Part shown: piece after piece, positions 35,055 to 44,200 of the stretch
How positions within the stretch are numbered: position 1 is the stretch's first letter
Layout: each line of letters begins with the position of its first letter
From: Fragum whitleyi
Lineage: Eukaryota; Mollusca; Bivalvia; Cardiida; Cardiidae
NCBI GenBank assembly: GCA_948146395.1
Contig: OX411552.1
Location: 49,404,258 to 49,468,257 of the forward strand
Length of the DNA stretch: 64,000 bases
Direction of reading: 5' to 3'
Made by a program: the position numbers and the translations under genes
Notes under the pieces: model-generated
Databases searched by the model: none
The model's input: only the letters and a program-made list of their open reading frames with translations
Told to the model about the DNA's origin: nothing

Positions 35055-35209
35055 GTGCACTTGCTGACCTCAATAATTCCTAAAAGCCCCAACCGCCAAG
35101 TTGCAGACTTTCAGAATATACTCGGTAGACATTGGGCTTTCAAAAAAACATAGTCCCGAAAATTCCCCCAGGGGGGGGGGGAGGGGGGGTGTATACTGGC
35201 TCATAGTCT
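35055..35209 (-). repeat. Right terminal inverted repeat of the 4.5-kb element
   Basis: Contains CAATAATTCCTAAAAGCCCC, AACCGCCAAGTTGCAGACTT and CATTGGGCTTTC, then a G-rich block at 35171-35189, and ends CTGGCTCATAGTCT. Confidence 0.88.
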
Positions 35210-35214
35210 AATTT

Positions 35215-36180
35215 CTTCTTTTTTGACAATGTTTTCGTCCCCAAAATACAAATCGAACAAAGATTCCCCAACTTTATATTGTTGATTAAAATATCTTATA
35301 ATTTAGACCAGTCTGAAATTTTGTCATATGGTATAGTTCCGCAAGAAAGAGTGAGGTCTGAGAAACCGTTATCTCCTATCATTTTCAATGTAGAATTGAT
35401 CTTTGATCATTCACTTGAAATTGTAGGTCTACATGTATACTATGGGTAAGATCTTCTACCTTAAGCCGACGTCACACCTAATCGTTCAGTCAGCAATTTA
35501 TAATCGCCCATGGTCGTTGCCCTAGCTCAAGAGGAACGTGAATAGTGAACGCCGAGTACTAAACGGCAATGATCTCCGAGATTCGTCGGAGAAGGCTGAT
35601 AAATCTTCGTTTTGCGATTTGTGTATAGGATGGCAAGGAAAAAAAGAACGCTTACCGAAACATGAAGATGTGACTACAGCTTTAACCAGGTTGTACGAAT
35701 TTACAGGCTGATATACTGCTGATGTTACGCAAAGTGAAATTGTTGATCATAAATGGGGAGGGGTTATTGTCAATAAGCTACAACCCTGATGCCTTCTTTT
35801 CAAGGGGTTTTGTTTTTTTGCGAACGCAAACTGTTGTTGAGAACAAATCGAGACGTCAAAAAGGGTCATTTGTGAGAGCAAGATCTAAAGCGATGCATGT
35901 ATTTTAAAGGGTATACTTTCTATTTTTATAACAAAATAAAAGAGAGATTTTAAGAACCAGAAACACATTTATCATGCAATGAAGCCTGTATTGACCTGAT
36001 ATCACCTGTCTGATAACATAACATGATATCAGGCAGTCTATTTTTAGGAACAATATGCATTCACTTTCACCCGAATTTCTTTGATTTTTAAAGGTTTATC
36101 ATACTTAAACACTGGAAAATGATTGCATGATAAATAGAATAACATGTTAGTGTCTAAGAATATCAATGTTATCAGGTCTC
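35215..36180. other. Intergenic, no gene seen
   Basis: The first 20 bp complete the hairpin hosting the 4.5-kb element. The rest is unstructured; a 61-codon frame at 35722-35907 has no supporting features. Confidence 0.45.
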
Positions 36181-36189
36181 GGCTGTGTG

Positions 36190-36256
36190 AAATTATCATT
36201 AGGAAACCTCAGTTAACACTTTTAAAGTTCATTACCTCCTAACCGTTCTGGAACTA
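36190..36256. mobile_element. Family J foldback, left half split by the Tc1 copy
   Basis: CATTAGGAAACCTCAGTTAA and GTTCTGGAACTA match family J. The remainder (TTACGAGTCCACTACGTTAA) resumes at 37779. The far left arm of the foldback is missing. Confidence 0.75.
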
Positions 36257-37776
36257 TACTACACAAAATTTGCTAAGGATCACTTTTATTTTTAAGGATA
36301 TTTTAATGTTAAGGTATTAACCCCATTTTTCACATTTACATTAAGAAGGATAAATATTCGGACTTGATGATCATGTAGCCAAAATGTAGATTCGGCATGT
36401 ATACTATGCACGAGGAGCTCATGAAAAGACATACCCCCTAAACTTGTATCTTTAAGCACGTTGGTACATTTTTCGAGCCTTTAACAAAGTTATCGCAAGT
36501 TTTACCTTTTGTTTCCTTTTTAATATGGCAGATGTGCGTTTAAGGCTGCATCTTAGTCAAGATGAGACGAATAGGGGCATTGGCATGCTTATTTCTGGGT
36601 ATTCTCAAAGGCACGTTGCTAATGCCCTTGGTGTGTCGCAGAGCGTTGATTCCCGAACGTGGAATCGGTTTATAACGACTGGTAATGTTAGACATTTGCA
36701 TGCTGGAGGGCGAGAACGTTCAACCAATGAGGTTTAATGCCGATTTTTGGTGGTTCAGGCACGGTGTCATCGATTTGACAATGTAACAACGTTACGTAAT
36801 GACTTCCAGAACGCTACTGGTGTACGAGTAAGTACCCAAGCCATCAGAAATCGGTTGCATGGTACTGGCCTGAGGTCAAGACGGCCGTATTCCATTAACC
36901 CGATTTCACTTGCAAATGCGTTTAGCATGGGCACGGGGTCATTTGTTCTGGACCCAAAATAACCGGACTCCGTCCTTTTTACAGATGAGTCGCAGGATCT
37001 GGGGGATGCTAAATGAGCGTTTTACTCAAGTGTGTGTGGCAGCCCATGGTCGGTTTGGCGGGGGCTCAGTCATGGTCTGGACGGGAATTAGTGTTCAGGA
37101 GAAAATAGATCTCCACGTCATTGAAACGGCACATTGACGACTCTAAGATACTTAAATGCTACCTTAGATGTTTACGTTACAACATATGCAGGTGCAGTTT
37201 GTGAAAATTTCATTCTAATGGATGACAATGTGCCTGAACATAGAGCCAGCATCACCAATTAATATCTCGAGAAAGCCACAATAGTCCGTATGGAATGGCC
37301 AGCTAGATCCCCTGATCTAAAAGTAAAGAGCATGCTTTGGACATGTTAGAGACAGATATTTCATCACGTACGGTGCAACCGGCATCGGTATAGGAGCTCA
37401 GACAGGCTCTTCTTGAAGAATCGGATCAAATTCCACAATACTAGGAGGCTTATTAGCAGTAAGCAGAGGCGTTGTAATTCCGTAATCGAAGCCTGGGGAC
37501 ATCACATGCGCTTTGGAAGTGTGCAGAAATTTATATATTTGTGGACAAACCAAGTTTCTTGATAACATAGAAATCGTTGATTACCCTTACGTCCTTTGGT
37601 CAAGTCGTTCTCTTAAAGCAACATCTAGACAATCATTCTTTATAAAGATCTGAATACCTAAAACATAAATGTTATCAGAAAAATATATATATATAAAAAA
37701 AAAACTTGTATGAATTGATCACAATACAAAAATATTCAACTGGAAAAAGGTGATCCTTAGCATATTTTGAGTAGTG
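36257..37776 (+). mobile_element. Tc1/mariner element, degenerate, TA target duplication
   Basis: Terminal inverted repeats: TACTACACAAAATTTGCTAA and, inverted from the right, CACTACTCAAAATATGCTAA, both continuing GGATCA. TA flanks each side (36255-36256, 37777-37778). The element is 1,520 bp, the usual Tc1 size range. It sits inside a family J foldback, whose sequence is continuous when the element is removed. Confidence 0.88.
36525..37562 (+). pseudogene. Tc1-type transposase, broken
   Basis: The reading starts MADVRLRLHLSQDETNRGIG with a helix-turn-helix (SQRHVANALGVSQSVDSRTW, about residues 27-46). It then meets a stop at 36735-36737, continues in another frame (RFDNVTTLRNDFQNATGVRV; IRNRLHGTGLRSRRP), shifts again before the catalytic LFTDES Asp region near 36973-36990, and has GRFGGGSVMVWTGIS. 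Later frames give FILMDDNVPEHRA (second Asp) and MEWPARSPDL. The order matches Tc1/DDE transposases of about 340 aa, but several stops and frameshifts mean it cannot be active. Confidence 0.85.
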
Positions 37777-37958
37777 TATTACGAGTCCACTACGTTAAGC
37801 CTTAAATGAAGCGTTTGACAACATATTGCGTGCACTTTTACTTCAGAAAGCTTATTTAGTTAATACTGTCTGCTAGTGATCAGTTCATAACGAAGTACGA
37901 ACGAACGGTCCAGAAAAAAATACCCTGCATCACGTGCATCATCCGATGAAAGCGTATC

Positions 37959-38084
37959 TTAAGGTAGTGGACCCGTAATAGTTCCGCAACGTTCTGGAAG
38001 TCTTGAACTTTAACAGTGTTAACAGAGGGTTCCTAATGATTTTTCCGAAATGTTTTGGAACCATTACGGGTCTACGACCTTAAA
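37959..38084. mobile_element. Family J foldback copy
   Basis: TAAGGTAGTGGACCCGTAAT and GTTCCGCAACGTTCTGGAA pair with GAACCATTACGGGTCTACGA and CCTTAA. The central palindrome is decayed compared with 19443-19574. It lies about 180 bp right of the Tc1-split copy. Confidence 0.82.
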
Positions 38085-38582
38085 AATGTTTCGAACTGGA
38101 AATGCCCAGGACATATTTTCGAATACAATCAGTCGCGAGCAAAGAACAAAAACTACTCGCTCAAAATTGTTTTCTTTTGGCATGAGACATTTCCAAGTCA
38201 ATAAGATAAATTGATTTTTTTTTCTTTAAAAAAGATATTCAACATCGAATTTAGACTAAACTGCAATCGCTCCAAAGGGTCTTAAAAAGCAATTAAAGCA
38301 GATGTATATACGATAGTTCTGATAAAATCTTATACATATATATACATGAATCCCAGTTTTGTACGTGAAGTTCATCAGAACCATAAAAATCATCAATCCC
38401 GTCATAAATTTCAAACTGCCGATATAATTTTTCGATTTGACGGTTACAAATTTCCCAATTTATTGGTTAATGGTCAGCATTTAAGGCCATATTTTGACAG
38501 GCTGGCGAACATTTTCCGTATGCTGTTCACGCATTTGGGAGTCATTGACTAATCAAGGAATCTAGAACCCTAGAAGGCAAAG

Positions 38583-38589
38583 TATAAAA
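38583..38589 (+). promoter_or_regulatory. Candidate TATA box of the Gly/Pro-rich gene
   Basis: TATAAAA followed about 30 bp later by a short candidate exon ending CATTTGGCAG before donor GTAGGT at 38644. It mirrors the promoter layout of the Pro-rich gene at 28.1 kb. Linked to the downstream gene by inference only. Confidence 0.45.
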
Positions 38590-38612
38590 AGCTCGTGCGA
38601 TTTCCGAAAAAA

Positions 38613-38643
38613 TCAGTGAGGGTGCCGAATCTGCATTTGGCAG
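38613..38643 (+). other. Candidate non-coding first exon of the Gly/Pro-rich gene
   Basis: About 30 bp between the expected start site below the TATA box and the consensus donor CAG|GTAGGT. If real, the first intron runs 38644 to one of the three acceptors at 40618, 40661 or 40704. Confidence 0.4.
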
Positions 38644-38764
38644 GTAGGTAGAATGAATGTTTTTTTACGCTTTTTTTTTAAATTCGCCATCAATTGTTAA
38701 AGCCTTAACCAAGGGATGAAAATTTAGTTTGAATGTACTGAATATACTCAAGTTGTCTTCATTA

Positions 38765-38965
38765 TTTCAGAGATGAAGAGAGTATTTTTTTAAATTTTAT
38801 GCAGTATTTTGTTTTAAATCCAAGGAGGTATGAAACTAAAAACCTTATCACACTGTATGAATACGCGAAGCGGTTTCATTCATGAGTGTGATCAGGTTTT
38901 TAGTTTCATATCTCCGGGAAATTAAAAAAAATATATATACTCTTCATATCTTATAATTTTTATAT
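38765..38965. mobile_element. Foldback element, family K, well preserved
   Basis: Inner arms GAGGTATGAAACTAAAAACC and TTATCACACT pair with AGTGTGATCA and GGTTTTTAGTTTCATATCTC around GAATACGCGAAGCGGTTTCA. Outer arms AGATGAAGAGAGTAT and ATATACTCTTCATATCT also pair. Confidence 0.82.
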
Positions 38966-39713
38966 CATAAGGCCAAAATAAAAGAATTTCTACATTATGA
39001 TAAGACTACTACATTTCTTGTGAGACTACTTTTGGCGCAAGCTTAAAAAACTATGCGTGCTTCAAATTTTTAACATCGAGGAATAAAACGAAATTTTCAT
39101 CCAATCAGAATGCACGAAAATTGATGGAAACCAAATATATTAAATTATTTTCTTTTCTGAAAATCGAAATTTGTAACAAGCGGTAAACTTATATGTTCCT
39201 ACAATCTTTGACCAGCCCAGCGTTAGGATGATGCGTTCAGAATATGTTGAATGTTCAATGTAATGCCATCTTGTCGAACCAAGGATTACGCTATCGATTC
39301 GATACCCATTGACTCGTGAAGATGATGTAATGCAAGACCATTTGACATCAGATTTTTTTTTCATTTTGACAACGCCCGTGTTGGATGGGATCATTTCATT
39401 TTAAAGATGCGATTAATTAGAAATAAACCCGTCATGAAAAGTTTTCGCTTGACGAGCTATATCATACTTGCTCTTTGCGTCTTGACTGATTTACGTATTC
39501 TCTACATTTGTAGGTAGAAACTCAAATGTGCCTTTTTTATATTTTTTTTTCTCGTTAAGTATTACTTCTATTGTTCTTTTTGTTATCTACATAATGGAAA
39601 TTAATATATCCCTTTGTAATTATCATACGATCGCGCTTATTTCGAATTAGAAAATAAAATATAAAAAACATGAAGGAGAAACTGGTAGTCAAAAAGTAAC
39701 CAGGGGCCTGTTT

Positions 39714-39930
39714 TCATTAACATCTAACAATCATTTTTTGCGTAACTTGCTTTTACAAAATTAACTAAATTTGGAATTCTGCCATGCATTATCTTCTTGG
39801 ATTCGTCTCCTAAAGAGGATTCTAATTAGATATTACAAGGCAGAATCTATCAATAAATTAAAACACCAGGTGCGGTTGTTATTTTGACTTCCGTTTATTT
39901 TTTCGTAACAAATTTAGTAAAATGGACCCA
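39714..39930. mobile_element. MITE family C copy
   Basis: Starts GGGCCTGTTTTCATTAACAT and ends TTTAGTAAAATGGACCC. The central palindrome is GGATTCGTCTCCTAAAGAGGATTC. It lies in the candidate first intron of the Gly/Pro-rich gene; another copy has the same relative place in the Pro-rich gene. Confidence 0.8.
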
Positions 39931-40216
39931 AACTTATCATTGCCCCATCAATAATGGCACAATCCCCTCCCAGAATTATCAATACTCATTTATTTACATA
40001 ACAATTAAGATATCACCAATAATTCTCATTGTAAATAAGTTCTTCATTGTATTGTTTGTATGATGATAGCTTCATAAGCCATCTTATCTAAATTAAGATT
40101 GATCATTTTGCTTACTTTACACGACAGAGAATTTAAACGGGAACAGCCTATTTTTGTTGTTGTTGTTGTTGTTTATGTTAGATGGTTAGTAACTACCGGT
40201 ATGATCCTTAACCGTT

Positions 40217-40600
40217 ACGCCCTGGCATGGTGGGGCCTAAGTAACGGGCCATTGCATTTAAGGTTAAGGTAAACCAGCTCTGATTTTAAGCAACTTATTT
40301 CTAAAGAGTCGACATAAATAACTCGAATCCTTAAATCGTAAATTAATTAATCGTAAATTAATCGTAATTAATTAATTAATCAAAATTAATTAACCGTATA
40401 TTAATCAAGCTGAAGTTATGTGGCTTTTGTAACCAAACGATGAAATGCGTTCAATCTCTCGAAGCACTATATCCTTTAGACCAATTACAGTTATTTGCAT
40501 GCGTTTACAATAAAGAATCCAAAGTTTTGAAAAGTAAACTAGCTAAATTACACCACGACTAAGCCCCGCCCTGCCAGTTCATTAATAACGCAGAATATGT
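40217..40600. mobile_element. Foldback element family I, abutting a splice acceptor
   Basis: Left CGCCCTGGCATGGTGGGGCC and right CTAAGCCCCGCCCTGCCAGT are inverted. Internal words such as AACCAAACGATGAAATGCGT and AAAAGTAAACTAGCTAAATT match the copy at 7949. The shared sequence runs to GAATATGT at about 40600, only about 10 bases before the pyrimidine tract of the first acceptor. Confidence 0.75.
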
Positions 40601-40609
40601 ATTGTTATT

Positions 40610-40723
40610 TTGTTTCAGCATGATTCGATTATTACCGATATGAATTCTTGTTTTGTTTCAGCATGATTCGATTATTACCGATATGAATTCTTGTTTTGTT
40701 TCAGCATGATTCGATTATTACCG
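40610..40723 (+). repeat. 43-bp triplication of a splice acceptor plus start codon
   Basis: TTGTTTCAGCATGATTCGAT and ATTACCG occur three times, with ATG at 40620, 40663 and 40706 (43 bp apart). The first two copies continue ATATGA, which stops the frame after seven codons. Only the third continues into the secreted protein. Confidence 0.95.
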
Positions 40724-41114
40724 CTACTTGGTATCTGTCTCCTCGCTCTGACCAGCCATGTAGGGGGGACAACCTACGGAAAGGGGTTCGGTAACGCAGG
40801 ATTTGGAGGAGGGTTTGGGAAATTCGGAGGGGGATTTGGGGGAGGTTTCGGTAAATTCGGAGGAGGTTTTGGAGGAGGTTTCGGAAAAGGTTATGGCTAC
40901 GCACCCAAATTCCCGAAATACCCACTGCCCAAACCGATACCAATACCAGTACCAGTTCTACCCCCGCCTCCCCCACTCCCACCCCCGCCACCACCGCCAA
41001 TCGTGGTTCCCGTCCCCGTAGTGGTGCCCCCACCACCGCCGCCACCACCACCACCTCCACCACCAGTAATCCCGGTCCCTGTTCCTGTCGTACCCGTACC
41101 TGTTATACCAAAAG
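40706..41114 (+). CDS. Gly/Pro-rich protein, exon with signal peptide and Pro block
   Basis: Acceptor TTGTTTCAG ends at 40704 and donor GTAATT starts at 41115, leaving one base of a Gly codon. DNA-level repeats of the type GGAGGTTTCGG / AAATTCGGAGG underlie the Gly block, and CC(A/C)-rich codons the Pro block, so length variation between individuals is likely. Confidence 0.88.
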
Positions 41115-41214
41115 GTAATTATTATGAAACCATTTCATTTTTGAGTTGGTGTGTAAATAAAGTCTGATGTAGGAGGAGTTATATGTAAACGGTAAAATCT
41201 TAAGGCGGAGCCCC

Positions 41215-41246
<32 letters not shown>

Positions 41247-44200
41247 CATATAACTCCTCCCTGACATATTTGATTTATGGACACATTGATCAACGCGAAA
41301 AAGGAAATCATAGGGGAGACCGGGGCAAAGTGTTACAATTTTTAATCAATTCACAAATTTTCCGACACCAAAGCTCCTTTGAATTTATTATATATATGAA
41401 TCGAAAATTTAACGAATTTGGAACTAAAAAATACTTTGATTAAACAATTTCGTCATATTATGAAAATTTTATACGCAGACAAAAATACCGGTAAATGTAA
41501 CACATTGCCCCGGGCTTTTGGGGCAAAGTGTTACACCTACCGGGGCAAAGTGTTACATGGCATACATTCGTCACGAAAAGGACTTCCATTTGCTTTTACA
41601 ATACCGGGATGAACATGAAATGCCTTTTGGCAAAATATTATTTAAAATTAGACTGCAAGTTTTGCACACACTGACTTGGTCACCTATGACAAAAAAGTGC
41701 GTTTCTTGCGCCTAACCACATGTTTCAAAACGTTTCCTTAATAATGAAATACTCAGACCATATCCTAAAATATTCTCTCTTTTTTTATTTCTCTCATAAA
41801 GACATAAACCATAAATCTCGTAGTGTATGTCCATTTGCGGAATAAAATCTAAGAGCATCTGTGACTACTGGAACCTACTGTAGCTTCGAATGAGTCTGAA
41901 AAGTCAGAAAGTATAATATGACCATTGCTGAATTGCATTAATTACTATTAAGTCTCTTAAACTCTACATTTATGAAATTACATAAAAAAATCTGTGATTA
42001 ACCACAAACTTTTAGAAATAAGCTCAATGGACCGCCAAATCCCCGTTTCAACATGTCCGAATATATAGCGGACAAAGCGTTTTGAGAAAAAGCTGGTTAC
42101 TCTTGTAACGGGAAATTTATCTTTTTCGTACAACGGTTTCTATTGCATATAATTAGATGTTAAATAATTTGCACAAACATTAAAACTTCGTCTGAAGCTT
42201 CTTTGAATTCATTTCAGTCTTAATCTCGTTATCTGGAAATTGAATGATGGCGCTGAACATATTGTGGGCAAAATGTTACACTGTAACACTTTGCCCCACG
42301 TTCTGTGTAACACTTTGCCCCAATCGCAACTTTTCGGAAAAGATACTCGTGCAAAGAAAAGGAAGGTTTACAATAACATAATTTGTACACAAAAGTAAGC
42401 TTCTGGAGCCCGGGATCCCATAACCATATGACATTCCTATTTCTTGTACTCTTATATCAGACTAGTCGGATATTTACGAAGATGGTAAGAATTTACTTTT
42501 GTGTCACAAAAATCGTTTTCTGATTCTTCTTAAGTGGACATTCCTATTTCATGAATCTAATATGCAGCAAATCATGCAAAATCAAAAAACCTTTCTCTAA
42601 GAAATAACACCTGGGACATTAATGATGTCAAAAATAAAATATTTCAAACGTAACACTTTGCCCCGTGTAACACTCTGCCCCGGTCTCCCCTATCCATTAT
42701 AACACTATCACAAGTCTGAAATTAGTTTTATTATCCTTTTCTTTGTGCTAGCTAGTAAAATGCCATTTTTATGTAAAATTTAAGTACTGATTTTAACGTT
42801 TGGAGAATTTCACAGAAAACGAAGCGCGTCATATAACACGTAGGTTTTATGACGTCAAAATCATCAACGTTCCCGCCATAAAAGATGACGCTTGAAGTAA
42901 TACATGGCGGAACTATCTGTGTAGTCCTACATAGTAAAACACATATGATATATGAATTTTTTCGCGAATAAAGGTCTTTCAAATTCTTCTTGTTTCATAT
43001 TAGCGTTTTACGTCATCGAGTTTAGATATAGGGGATGATCGCTTATTTTTCGGATAAGATCGTTTAGTATTTCGTTTCATGAACAACAAAAGCTGTATTT
43101 TCGCGGGTGGCGAAAATAAAGCTTTTGTTGATCATGAAATGAAAAACCAAACGATCTTACCAGAAAAACATGCAATTATTCTATTTCTTAAATTCAAAAT
43201 GGGAAAAATGGGAAAAATTTCAGGACAACTTAAATTTTCTTAATAGAGTGCGTCATTTAACTATGTAACTTTCGTGATGACGATACTCATTGGACCCAAC
43301 CTAGATTGCATCGGATAGGTTGAAATGAATGAAAGCGGGGTATAAGTTTTTGATGATTTTACTGGTTTGCGGTTAGTTTATCAACTTATAATCTACCCTT
43401 ATTTCTCGATAACCTAATGAAAAACATTACAGAATGTCTTGTATCAAGCTACTATAATTATGATATGATTTTTGCTGTGACCGTCCTAATTCGCGTATTC
43501 TACTTCGATGAAAACTTGGTTCAATCCTCAATGAAAAAGATTACACAGCTATTTTATAAGCTTGTGGACAATGTCTAGGTTTTAATAGAGAAACCTTTTC
43601 ATTTATGCTTTATAGAATAAAATAGTTAAAAGATAAATAAAGTATTTTTAAATTAATGAGGTATGCATCTATATCATGCTATATGAATACTAAACAATAG
43701 CTCACCCACAATAGAAAGTGACCCCTAAAATACGCATTCTGAATAATTAATAGACGTTGATGTTGAATTAAGACTACTGTTCTTTTTCTCTGTTTTTCTT
43801 TCTGCCAAACATTCTATCTTTCTTTATTCGTCATTTAGGTAGAAAGAAGTACGGCGGTAAAGGTAAATTCGGAGGTGGTTTCGGTAAATTCGGAGGAGGC
43901 TTCGGGAAGTTCGGAGGTGGATTCGGAGGCGGCATAGTATCCGGAGGATATCCATCCTTCGGAGGAGGAATCGGCCCATCTTTCGGATCCGGATTCGTCG
44001 ACACTGGGTTTATCGGAGGGGGCGTTGTAGACCCAGGTTTTGGTGCAGGATTCGTCGACCCTTTCATTGGAGGAAGTATCGTCGATCCTGGATTTGGAGC
44101 CGGTTTCGGAACTGGAATTGGAGGAGAATTTGGAACTGGAATCGGGGGAGGATTTGTGGATCCCGGATTTGGAGGCGGATTTGTTGATCCCGGCTTTGGC

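Larger units (their letters stand above)
30725..35209. mobile_element. 4.5-kb TIR element with mirrored internal arrays, no visible transposase
   Basis: The ends are inverted repeats of about 155-173 bp: AGGCTATGGGCCAGTA on the left against AGACTATGAGCCAGTA from the right. Inside these come a C/G run, AATTTTCGGGACTATG, AAAGCCCAATGTCTAC and AACTTGGCGGTTGG, up to AGGAATTATTGAGGTCA. The 5-bp word AATTT lies on both sides (30720-30724, 35210-35214). Removing the element restores a hairpin like that at 16141-16193. The left half carries an ATCAAAGCACTGAAAGTA-type motif at 31044, 31409, 31748, 32141 and 32502. The right half carries it inverted near 34520-34540 and 34881-34901. Open frames, the longest 99 codons at 33214-33513, show no domain. 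Superfamily unknown. Confidence 0.85.

Noticed and set aside
40701..41063. 120-codon minus-strand open frame rich in Val, Ala and Gly
   Set aside because: Antisense shadow of the Gly/Pro exon.
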